From Flavobacteriales bacterium (GTDB lineage Bacteria > Bacteroidota > Bacteroidia > Flavobacteriales_D > Crocinitomicaceae): DNA of 64,000 nucleotides. This document shows positions 56,915 to 64,000 of this stretch, in pieces. The number at the start of each line of letters is the position of its first letter. Positions within the stretch are counted from its first letter, which is position 1. The position numbers were made by a program, and so were the translations under genes. A model generated the notes under the pieces. That model saw nothing but the letters and a program-made list of their open reading frames with translations. It was not told the DNA's origin and searched no databases. The stretch is taken from positions 186,001 to 250,000 of the forward strand of contig CANMHB010000001.1 in NCBI GenBank assembly GCA_947497485.1, in the 5' to 3' direction.

Positions 56915-57517
56915 TTATTTTAAGGTTTTTAATTTTACTTCACAAAGATAATCCAAGGTTTCTAAATGACGTTTTGCTTCAAACAAACTACTTCCCCATG
57001 CATAAGTTCCATGTTTTCGAATGATAAAACAATGATTTTCCAAAAGCGCTTTTCTGTAGATTAATTCTTTTTCAAAAAAAGACATATCCTGTGAATTATC
57101 AAAAATTGGAATCTTGATTTGACGGTCATGTGTTAACTGCCCAGAAAAACCTTTTTGAATTTCATAACCTTCGAAAACAACATCTGACATTTCTCTTGCT
57201 GAAAGTAAAACCGGATGAATTCCATGACTATGTAAAATCACTTTAACTTCTGGAAACAAAGTATATAAATAACAATGAATAAGAGTTTCAGCAGAGGGTT
57301 TTATACCTGCAAATTCATCAATTGCTTGTCCACTGATGTTCACTTTGATAAAATCAGTTGACTGAAAATTAGCCTTATCGACGCCTGAACGTGACACCCA
57401 AATCTGATTATTTTCATCAATGAAGGAATAGTTTGTTGACGTTGCTGGAGACCAACCTCTCGAATTATAGTTTCGAATTAAATCCGCCAATTCCTCTTTC
57501 AATTGATTTTGTGACAT
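56915..57517 (-). CDS. mtnB: Methylthioribulose-1-phosphate dehydratase
   Basis: A 200-residue class II aldolase-like enzyme of methionine salvage. It opens with LADLIRNYNSRGWSPATSTN, followed by the Zn ligands in VILHSHGIHPVLLS and KHGTYAWGSSLFEAKRH. The last His and catalytic pattern fit MtnB. First gene of the mtnBDC unit. Confidence 0.93.
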   Translation of the reverse strand: MSQNQLKEELADLIRNYNSRGWSPATSTNYSFIDENNQIWVSRSGVDKANFQSTDFIKVNISGQAIDEFAGIKPSAETLIHCYLYTLFPEVKVILHSHGIHPVLLSAREMSDVVFEGYEIQKGFSGQLTHDRQIKIPIFDNSQDMSFFEKELIYRKALLENHCFIIRKHGTYAWGSSLFEAKRHLETLDYLCEVKLKTLK

Positions 57518-57536
57518 ATGTATTAAACTTTAATAC

Positions 57537-57544
57537 AAAAATAG
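57537..57544 (-). promoter_or_regulatory. -7 element of mtnBDC
   Basis: TATTTTTG on the minus strand, about 19 bases before the mtnB ATG. No TTTG at the -33 distance and no SAM riboswitch were seen. Confidence 0.5.
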
Positions 57545-57582
57545 ATGAAAAAATCGCCTTTGAAATTAATTCTATAGAAAAT

Positions 57583-57615
57583 AAAAAAGAGGTTAACACG
57601 ATGTGTCAACCTCTC
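57583..57615 (-). terminator. Terminator of the cell-division cluster
   Basis: On the minus strand, a 12-base stem with one mismatch (57604-57615 with 57589-57600) around a three-base loop, then T residues. It ends yqeY and the upstream division genes just before mtnB. Confidence 0.85.
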
Positions 57616-57633
57616 TATTTTGATTGTTGTTTG

Positions 57634-58083
57634 TTACTTAGTAAGTAATTCTTTGACCAAAGATGCGATAACCTTTCCGTCTGCTTTTCCTGCAAGTTTA
57701 CCAGTTAAAACACCCATTACTTTTCCCATGTCTTGCGGACCTGCCGCTCCTAATTGAGAAATTGTATTTGAAACTTCAACACGAATTTCATCTTCGGTCA
57801 ACATTTTTGGTAGATAGCCTTCAATAACTTTAGCTTGAAAAAGCTCTTCTTCTGCTAAATCATCCCTTCCTTGCGTTTTATACAATTCATACGTTTCCAT
57901 ACGTTGCTTATGAAGCTTCATACAGATTTTCATTGCAGCTTCGTCACTCACTTCAGCTCCTGCTCCCGAAGTTGCCTCAAGAAGTAATTTGGATTTGATG
58001 TCTCTGAGTGCGGCCAAGCGATCCTTGTCTTTTGCAAGCATAGCCTGTTTTATCGCATCGTTAATTGTATTAGTAAAACTCAT
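57634..58083 (-). CDS. GatB/YqeY domain protein
   Basis: A 149-residue helical protein of the YqeY family, similar to the tail of the amidotransferase subunit GatB. ALRDIKSKLLLEAT and LTEDEIRVEVSNTISQLGA, then MGKVMGVLTGKLAGKADGK, are diagnostic. It may take part in tRNA-linked amidation, but this is not shown. It begins with a one-base overlap of the ftsZ stop and is the last gene of the cluster. Confidence 0.92.
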   Translation of the reverse strand: MSFTNTINDAIKQAMLAKDKDRLAALRDIKSKLLLEATSGAGAEVSDEAAMKICMKLHKQRMETYELYKTQGRDDLAEEELFQAKVIEGYLPKMLTEDEIRVEVSNTISQLGAAGPQDMGKVMGVLTGKLAGKADGKVIASLVKELLTK

Positions 58084-59900
58084 TAGTCTACGTTATCGTG
58101 TAGGAAATTATTATTTCTTAATCCTGTTCTACCTTCGCTATCACTCGAAAGACCAAATCGTGAATATGATTCTTCAGTGCTTGGTGAAGATTGATTTAAA
58201 TTAATATTTCTTCTTACGAATGCTGGCTCATTTTCAAATTCAGCTATTCCTTCGGCTTTTTTCAATTTAGAGGTATACTCTTGAATTTTCATAACTCGCT
58301 CTTGCGCTTTTCTTTGTTGCTCTTCTGGAGAAAGTACCTTTTTGGTTTGTTCCAAATTTAATTTCTCTTGAGATTCATCTTCTAGCATGTGGCGAACAAC
58401 CTCAACTTTCGCTGTTGGTTCAGGCGTTACAGGATTATCAAATAAAGTAAATGGTCTTACTTCTTCTTTTACTTCCTCAACTGTATCATTAACAACTTCA
58501 GTTGTATCAATTACTTCCCAAGTAAACTCTGGTTTTTCCTCAGTAAGCGTTTCACTTATTGGCTCACTCGACAGATCATTTGCAATGAATCCACTTGAAA
58601 TTTCATCAGAAACGATTTCATTATTCAATTCACTCGATTCATTTGATACCTCAACCGATGCGTTCGTGTAAGATTCTGTTGTTACTTCTGATTTTGTCTC
58701 GAATAAATCAAATGATTTCTTCTCTTCAACAACAGGTGTAATGGTACCTGTAGGAATTACATTTTCAACTACCTCCTCAGTTTTTAAAAAAGGTTCCTGA
58801 GTTAATTGCTCTTGAACTGTTGGTTCAACGATATTTTGTGCTTGCTCAAATGGAGTAACTAAAGGAGTTGTAATTTCTTTTTTGTTTTCCTCTTCAAGTT
58901 TTACAACAGTTCGTTCTGGTGCTTTTTCAAAACCTGTTATTGGCGTTGAACTAAAACCAGTTGCGATAAGTGTAATACTCAATTTTTCACCAAGTGAAGC
59001 ATCAAAACCGTGACCCCAAATTACGTCAGCAGTTGCACCTGCGGCATCCTGAATATAGTCCGTGATTTCAGTAATCTCATCCATCATAACCTCTTTACTT
59101 CCATAGGTAATATTCAAGAGGACATAACGAGCACCACTAATATCATTATCATTAAGTAGAGGAGATGTAAGTGCATTTTTAACTGCAACTATCGCGCGAT
59201 CATCGCCTTCAGCTATGGCACTACCCATAATAGCCTGACCACTGTTTCTCAATACCGTGTTTACATCATTGAAATCTACGTTGATGATTCCTGTTACGGA
59301 AATAACCTCCGCAATACCTTTCGCAGCAACCGTCAATATATTATCTGCATGAGAAAAAGCATCTGTCAACGACATATTTTTCCCAAATTCTCTCAATCTT
59401 TCATTGTTGATTATCAAAAGCGTATCAACATTTTGACGCATTTTATCCAATCCTTCCTCAGCCTGCTGTCTTCTTTTTCTACCTTCAAAGTTGAATGGAA
59501 CCGTTACGATACCAACTGTAAGAATACCTAAATCCTTAGCCACTTGCGCAATTACAGGAGCAGCACCAGTACCAGTTCCACCACCCATTCCTGCTGTAAC
59601 GAAAACCATTTTGGTATTCTTAGAAAGCAACTCTCTAATTTCTTCAATGTTTTCGATTGCTGCTTGCATTCCTACTTCTGGTAACATTCCAGCACCCCTA
59701 CCTTCTGTTAGTGCAGGACCCAATTGAACTTTAAACGGAACCGGAGAAATATCCAACGCTTGTCTGTCCGTGTTACAAACAATAAAATCAACACCAACAA
59801 TGCCTTGATTGTACATGTGGTTTACAGCGTTACTTCCGCCACCGCCTACCCCAATAACTTTAATTATTGAGCCTGTTTCTCTTGGTATATCAAATTCCAT
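58083..59900 (-). CDS. ftsZ: Cell division protein FtsZ with long C-terminal linker
   Basis: A 605-residue tubulin homologue that forms the division ring. The GTP-binding motif GGGTGTG is at 106-112, and the T7 loop (NVDFNDVNTVLRNS) is intact. The globular part ends near residue 325. A disordered acidic linker of about 250 residues (rich in Glu, Val, Thr and Pro) follows, then a conserved C-terminal peptide (NNNFLHDNVD). Long linkers are common in this group. Confidence 0.96.
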   Translation of the reverse strand: MEFDIPRETGSIIKVIGVGGGGSNAVNHMYNQGIVGVDFIVCNTDRQALDISPVPFKVQLGPALTEGRGAGMLPEVGMQAAIENIEEIRELLSKNTKMVFVTAGMGGGTGTGAAPVIAQVAKDLGILTVGIVTVPFNFEGRKRRQQAEEGLDKMRQNVDTLLIINNERLREFGKNMSLTDAFSHADNILTVAAKGIAEVISVTGIINVDFNDVNTVLRNSGQAIMGSAIAEGDDRAIVAVKNALTSPLLNDNDISGARYVLLNITYGSKEVMMDEITEITDYIQDAAGATADVIWGHGFDASLGEKLSITLIATGFSSTPITGFEKAPERTVVKLEEENKKEITTPLVTPFEQAQNIVEPTVQEQLTQEPFLKTEEVVENVIPTGTITPVVEEKKSFDLFETKSEVTTESYTNASVEVSNESSELNNEIVSDEISSGFIANDLSSEPISETLTEEKPEFTWEVIDTTEVVNDTVEEVKEEVRPFTLFDNPVTPEPTAKVEVVRHMLEDESQEKLNLEQTKKVLSPEEQQRKAQERVMKIQEYTSKLKKAEGIAEFENEPAFVRRNINLNQSSPSTEESYSRFGLSSDSEGRTGLRNNNFLHDNVD

Positions 59901-59938
59901 ACTATTTGTTTTTAATTGTTTAACCTATTTTATAAATA

Positions 59939-61315
59939 TTAATTTTCATTTTCTTCATTGTCATCGAAAAAATCCTTTGTCTTTTTCAAGATTCGATCGA
60001 AGAACTTACCTCTTTTGTTTGGATCAGAATGTGTTGGAGGAATTTCAGTCGGTTTTGGATCTATTGGATCAAGTGTAGATCCATCAGACTCTTTTGACAA
60101 TCCATCCATTTTTTGAAAACCATTTAAAACCAAGCCTATACCTGTTGCATACATCGGGCTTGCAAGATTTTCTAAATTATTCGTGTTTGCTAAATGTTCA
60201 GTTGGATAACCAATCCGAGTATCCATTCCGGTCATGTACTCAAATAACTGAGTTAGGTGCTTTAATTGAGATCCGCCACCAGTAACTACAATTCCACCAA
60301 TCAATTTTTTAGCAAACCCTGAATTTTTAATTTCGTAATTTACCAATTCAATGATTTCCTCCATACGAGCTTGAATAATACTTGCTAGGTTATGAAGTGT
60401 AATTTCCTTTGGATCTCGACCTCTCAAACCTGGAATACAAACAACTTCATTTGATCTACTCTCTGAAGCCAATGCACTTCCAAACCTTACTTTTAAAGCC
60501 TCTGCATGGCGATGCATAATCTGACACCCTTCTTTAATATCTTGTGTAATTACATTTCCTCCAAAAGGTATTACCGCTGTATGCCGAATAATCCCATCTT
60601 GAAATATAGCTACGTCTGTTGTTCCTCCACCAATATCAACCAAAACAACGCCTGCTTCTTTTTCCTCTTCGCTCAGAACAGCATCAGCTGAAGCAATTGG
60701 TTCGAGTATAATTTCGCGAACATTCAAACCTGAACGGTCAACACATTTTTTGATATTCAATACGTTTGAAACTTGACCGGTAATTACATGGAAATTCGCT
60801 TCCAAACGAATTCCGGCCATTCCAATTGGATCTTTGATTTCACGCTCTCCGTCAACAATATACTCTTGTGGAATAACTGTAATTATTTCCTCACCTGGAC
60901 TCATAACCATGGTGTACATGTCATCAACAAAAGCATTTATGTCTTCTTGTGAAATCTCACCATTGCGATTGCGTCGTGTGTACATTCCACGGTGTTGTAA
61001 GCTTTTGATATGCTGACCTGCAATTCCAACATTTACATTTCTAATCGACAATTCACCTTCTGTAACGTTTCGAGTTTCCTCAACGGCTGTCTTAATGGAT
61101 TGAATTGTTTTTTCAATGTTCGAAACAACGCCACGCATTACTCCAAGGGATTCACTTTTTCCCATTGAAATAATTTCAATTTTGTTATGTTCATTTTTTC
61201 TACCAACAAAACATGCAATTTTTGTAGTTCCGATATCCAATCCAACCACAATACGCGAACGTTTAACAGTATTAGTTTCTTTTTCTACAAACAATTTGTC
61301 CTCCATATTTGACAC
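59939..61315 (-). CDS. ftsA: Cell division protein FtsA
   Basis: A 458-residue actin-like protein that anchors FtsZ to the membrane. VGLDIGTTKIACFVG at the start, VDIGGGTTDVAIFQDG and GGIVVTGGGSQLKHLTQLFE are the phosphate and nucleotide motifs. The C-terminal end (GKFFDRILKKTKDFFDDNEE) has an amphipathic helix. The start at 61315 overlaps ftsQ by 44 bases; an ATG three codons downstream (61306) is also possible. Confidence 0.95.
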   Translation of the reverse strand: MSNMEDKLFVEKETNTVKRSRIVVGLDIGTTKIACFVGRKNEHNKIEIISMGKSESLGVMRGVVSNIEKTIQSIKTAVEETRNVTEGELSIRNVNVGIAGQHIKSLQHRGMYTRRNRNGEISQEDINAFVDDMYTMVMSPGEEIITVIPQEYIVDGEREIKDPIGMAGIRLEANFHVITGQVSNVLNIKKCVDRSGLNVREIILEPIASADAVLSEEEKEAGVVLVDIGGGTTDVAIFQDGIIRHTAVIPFGGNVITQDIKEGCQIMHRHAEALKVRFGSALASESRSNEVVCIPGLRGRDPKEITLHNLASIIQARMEEIIELVNYEIKNSGFAKKLIGGIVVTGGGSQLKHLTQLFEYMTGMDTRIGYPTEHLANTNNLENLASPMYATGIGLVLNGFQKMDGLSKESDGSTLDPIDPKPTEIPPTHSDPNKRGKFFDRILKKTKDFFDDNEENEN

Positions 61316-62069
61316 TTATTTCGCTATACTTATTCCAACCTTCATAAGGCATTGCCTCTTTGTAAAAAATGTTCAAACGACCGAATTTCTCCTCAACTTC
61401 CTCATCCGAATTGGCCGTTCCAAAAACTATTTTCTGATCACCTACCAATGGTATCAAAACAAAATCACCATCACGTTCGAGGTAGACTTGTCCGATAAGT
61501 TTGTGCATTAGCGGGCTTTTACAAACATAATTTGAAATTCGAAAGACATCGTCTAATTTTCTAATACTTTTCAAGGAATCATTGTTAATAAAATCGTTAA
61601 TAGATCCCTTTAAAAATCGGTCATTTAAGTGCCCTGAAAAAACAATTACTCTTGCCGTGTGATTGGTGGATCGCTTCATTAAAAATCCATCACCATCCAT
61701 GTAAAATGTTTGGTTTGTCGTGTTAAAAATTCGAGCAATTGGTTCGCGAAGAGTGATCCGAATATTCCACTTCTTACCAATTTGTCTAAAAACTTCAACA
61801 TCTTTTACTTCCTCCATTAATCTGATTTTTCGCTCTATTTTACGAATATCAAGCTGCTCATTCTTTTGATTATTAGAAAGAAGACCTTCATTTTTTAAAC
61901 GCAATATCAATTCAGATTCTGTTAAAAACGTCTCGCCATCAACATGGATAGAAATTGAAGGATTTAATATCTCCTTTTTCTTTTCCTCAGTATTTGCAAG
62001 AACGAAAACGACAATCGTACCTGCTAAAATTAGCACCCACAAGATGATCCTTAACCACTTCTTAATCAT
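61272..62069 (-). CDS. ftsQ: Cell division protein FtsQ
   Basis: A 265-residue division protein with one N-terminal membrane segment (about residues 5-25). The following region has POTRA-like and beta domains (EVKDVEVFRQIGKKWNIRITL). Sequence conservation of FtsQ is low, so the position between murC and ftsA strongly supports the call. It overlaps murC by four bases (ATGA). Confidence 0.9.
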   Translation of the reverse strand: MIKKWLRIILWVLILAGTIVVFVLANTEEKKKEILNPSISIHVDGETFLTESELILRLKNEGLLSNNQKNEQLDIRKIERKIRLMEEVKDVEVFRQIGKKWNIRITLREPIARIFNTTNQTFYMDGDGFLMKRSTNHTARVIVFSGHLNDRFLKGSINDFINNDSLKSIRKLDDVFRISNYVCKSPLMHKLIGQVYLERDGDFVLIPLVGDQKIVFGTANSDEEVEEKFGRLNIFYKEAMPYEGWNKYSEISVKYGGQIVCRKRN

Positions 62070-63454
62070 TCGATATTGGATTTAAGAATTTGAGAAAGAG
62101 GGCTAACAATTCGATCTATATCACCAGCTCCGATTGTAAGAACAACACCTTCCTTAAAATTTGAAAAATGCTGAAGAACTTCACTTGGGGTTTTCAATGA
62201 TTTTTTACCACATTTTACTTTTTGTAAAAGCCAATCACTTGTAATTCCATGTATTGGCTCTTCACGAGCAGGATAAATGGGCATCAAAACTAGCTCATCC
62301 AAACGCGATAATTCACTTGCAAAACCATCGGCAAAATCACGCGTTCTTGAAAAAAGATGTGGTTGAAAAACTCCTGTGATTTTCTTATTTGGATAAAAAA
62401 GCTTAATTGAATCGATAAGCACTTTGATTTCTTTTGGGTGATGTGCGTAATCATCGATAAATATTAATTCTTCTGTTCGCAAACAAAACTCGAATCTTCT
62501 CTTTACACCTTCAAATGATTCTATTCCTCTTCGAATCGTTTGTTCATCCATACCCATTTCGTTTAGAAGGGCAATGCATGCAAGCGCATTTTCTGCATTA
62601 TGTATTCCAGGAATGCCAAATTTAATTTTCGGCCAAAATCCATTTCTCAGTCGAATATCTCCAAATAGAAAACCATCCTCCCAAATTAAATTTTGAAGAG
62701 AATAATCAGCAGTTTGTGAATTAATTGAATAGGTGTACGTTTTTGATAAAGCATTTAAAGCCAAGCCTTCTTTTTGAATTAAAAAACCTTGCATTTCGGT
62801 TTTCATGGCATATTGCCTAAATCCTTCCTTGAATTGATCCTCATTTCCATAAATATCCAAATGATCGGGATCAACAGCAGTAATAATACTAGCAAACGGA
62901 GAAAGATGTAAAAACGAACGGTCAAACTCATCAGCTTCAATTACTGTTAAATCACTAGTTTCAGATAAAACCAAATTGGAATTAAAATTGGTTGCTATTC
63001 CTCCGAGAAAAGCATTGCATTTCCAAGAGGATTGATCAAGTATATGAGCCAAAATAGAACTTGTTGTGGTTTTCCCATGTGTCCCAGCTACGCAAAGTCC
63101 TTTTGATTGCCTTGTCAAAAGACCCAAGACCTCAGCGCGTTTTAAAACCGTAAAGTTATTTTGAACGAAGTAATTATATTCCCTGTGATTTTTTGGAATT
63201 GCAGGCGTGTAAATCACCAACGTAGTCTCTTTTTCTTGAAAAGCTTTTGGAATGTCATTTCCAAAATCATCGAAATGAATTTGACAACCCTCTTCCTGAA
63301 GTTTCTCGGTTAATGAACTTGGGGTTTTATCATATCCGCAAACATTCAAACCATGGTAATTAAAATAGCGAGCAAGCGCTGACATTCCAATTCCACCAAT
63401 ACCAATGAAATAGACGTTTTTGTATTTTTCAGAAATGCTCACCTTCCTATTCAT
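62066..63454 (-). CDS. murC: UDP-N-acetylmuramate-L-alanine ligase
   Basis: A 462-residue ligase adding L-alanine to UDP-MurNAc, the first amino acid of the peptidoglycan stem. The N-terminal FIGIGGIGMSALARYF, the ATP loop AGTHGKTTTSS (about 123-133) and DDYAHHPKEIK are typical. It overlaps murG and ftsQ. Confidence 0.96.
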   Translation of the reverse strand: MNRKVSISEKYKNVYFIGIGGIGMSALARYFNYHGLNVCGYDKTPSSLTEKLQEEGCQIHFDDFGNDIPKAFQEKETTLVIYTPAIPKNHREYNYFVQNNFTVLKRAEVLGLLTRQSKGLCVAGTHGKTTTSSILAHILDQSSWKCNAFLGGIATNFNSNLVLSETSDLTVIEADEFDRSFLHLSPFASIITAVDPDHLDIYGNEDQFKEGFRQYAMKTEMQGFLIQKEGLALNALSKTYTYSINSQTADYSLQNLIWEDGFLFGDIRLRNGFWPKIKFGIPGIHNAENALACIALLNEMGMDEQTIRRGIESFEGVKRRFEFCLRTEELIFIDDYAHHPKEIKVLIDSIKLFYPNKKITGVFQPHLFSRTRDFADGFASELSRLDELVLMPIYPAREEPIHGITSDWLLQKVKCGKKSLKTPSEVLQHFSNFKEGVVLTIGAGDIDRIVSPLSQILKSNIE

Positions 63455-64000
63455 CTAATATATTTTCGCACACATCTACTATTTCCGAAACCGCATTCGG
63501 TTTTTCCAGTTTTTTAATCTCATTAGACAATTGATCACAGCGATCCTTGTCCTTAATTAATTTCAATACTTCATCCACTAAATCATCTCTTGCGTCGTCA
63601 TCTTTAATCAAAATCGCTGCATTTTTAGCTGTTAAAGCCATTGCATTTTTTGTTTGATGGTCGTCGGAAACATTGGGAGACGGAACAAGAATTACCGGTT
63701 TTCCAACAATGCTCAACTCTGAAACAGAGATTGCTCCAGCTCTAGAAATAATTACATCTGCTACTTGATAAGCATAATCCATACGGGAAATAAACTGATG
63801 CAAATGAATGTTATTCTTGTCCCTCACAACCATTTCGTCTAAAAGTTTCTCGTAATAGTTCTTTCCGCATTGCCATAGTAATTGAACACCATTTGATTGG
63901 AATTGCTCAATTCCTTTTAGCATGGAGCGATTCAACGTTTTAGCTCCCAAACTACCTCCAATTACTAATACAGTTGGTATTTCTGGCTGTAAATTAAAAA
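63447..64000 (-). CDS. murG: UDP-GlcNAc transferase MurG, C-terminal part (cut by window edge)
   Basis: The frame runs off the right edge at base 64000. Visible are PTVLVIGGSLGAKTLNRSM, QCGKNYYEKLLDEM and the donor-site block ADVIISRAGAISVSELSIVG with PNVSDDHQTKNAMAL. It makes lipid II by adding GlcNAc to lipid I. The end overlaps the murC start by eight bases. The beginning is outside the window; the internal ATG at 63950 is not the start because coding clearly continues upstream. Confidence 0.94.
   Translation of the reverse strand, partial: FNLQPEIPTVLVIGGSLGAKTLNRSMLKGIEQFQSNGVQLLWQCGKNYYEKLLDEMVVRDKNNIHLHQFISRMDYAYQVADVIISRAGAISVSELSIVGKPVILVPSPNVSDDHQTKNAMALTAKNAAILIKDDDARDDLVDEVLKLIKDKDRCDQLSNEIKKLEKPNAVSEIVDVCENILDE

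Noticed and set aside
63447-63950. MurG starting at 63950
   Set aside because: Coding of the conserved nucleotide-sugar domain continues to the window edge, so this is an internal Met.

Overview
The window reads as chromosomal DNA of a free-living Bacteroidota bacterium of the Flavobacteriales type. I would guess near Fluviicola/Crocinitomicaceae, but the sequence alone does not fix the genus. The grounds are low GC, Bacteroidota promoters (TTTG about 19 bases before TAnnTTTG), a type IX secretion (T9SS) sorting domain, and family-typical gene orders: miaB - sigma54 activator - lptE - TPR protein - secG - groES - groEL, and murG - murC - ftsQ - ftsA - ftsZ - yqeY. No phage, insertion sequence, rRNA or CRISPR array was seen. 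No stretch longer than 300 bases lacks a gene. || Layout. 1-8.1 kb: core genes (topA partial, tRNA thiomethylation, LPS and Sec export parts, chaperonin). 8.1-16.3 kb: an accessory block with two AAA ATPases of the DUF4143 kind, each behind its own repeat or dyad; an Xre regulator with a visible operator; a small unknown gene; a seven-repeat T9SS cargo protein; a Fic protein with a repeat-rich upstream region; and a frameshifted SRAP (YedK/HMCES-like) gene. 16.3-20.2 kb: three uncharacterised envelope genes in one run. 20.2-26.1 kb: dusB, manC, a SprT-like protein, an Mla-type ABC pair, tRNA-Leu(TAG) and trigger factor. 26.1-30.5 kb: an SGNH - MBOAT - SGNH/LysM set plus a glucosaminidase, which looks like a cell-wall O-acyl modification locus. 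30.6-32.9 kb: oxyR divergent from dps-ahpC. 32.9-40 kb: prfA-pyrF, a 46-residue lipoprotein, a BamA-superfamily protein, two small exported proteins, a 3-hydroxyacyl-CoA dehydrogenase and a glycosyltransferase-like protein. 40-48.9 kb: a polysaccharide cluster with two O-antigen polymerase/ligase-like proteins, a flippase and four glycosyltransferases, most of them overlapping, then a LOG protein. 49-55.7 kb: gpsA, aspartate kinase, feoA-feoB-FeoB-associated protein-corA and two DUF1573 proteins. 55.7-57.5 kb: mtnBDC (lower methionine salvage). 57.6-64 kb: the division and cell-wall cluster on the minus strand. || Themes. Envelope building dominates: LptE, SecG, Mla pair, BamA-like protein, wall O-acylation, surface polysaccharide and the murG-ftsZ cluster. 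Stress functions (GroESL, OxyR-Dps-AhpC) and iron uptake (Feo) are interspersed. Several start codons are moved from the longest reading frame because a promoter element lies inside the extension (miaB, sprT, feoA, the first O-antigen polymerase gene). Several genes have the -7 element only 3-5 bases before ATG, which suggests leaderless transcripts. The most unusual DNA is the set of four 22-bp-phased repeats before the first ATPase gene and the clean one-base frameshift in the SRAP gene.
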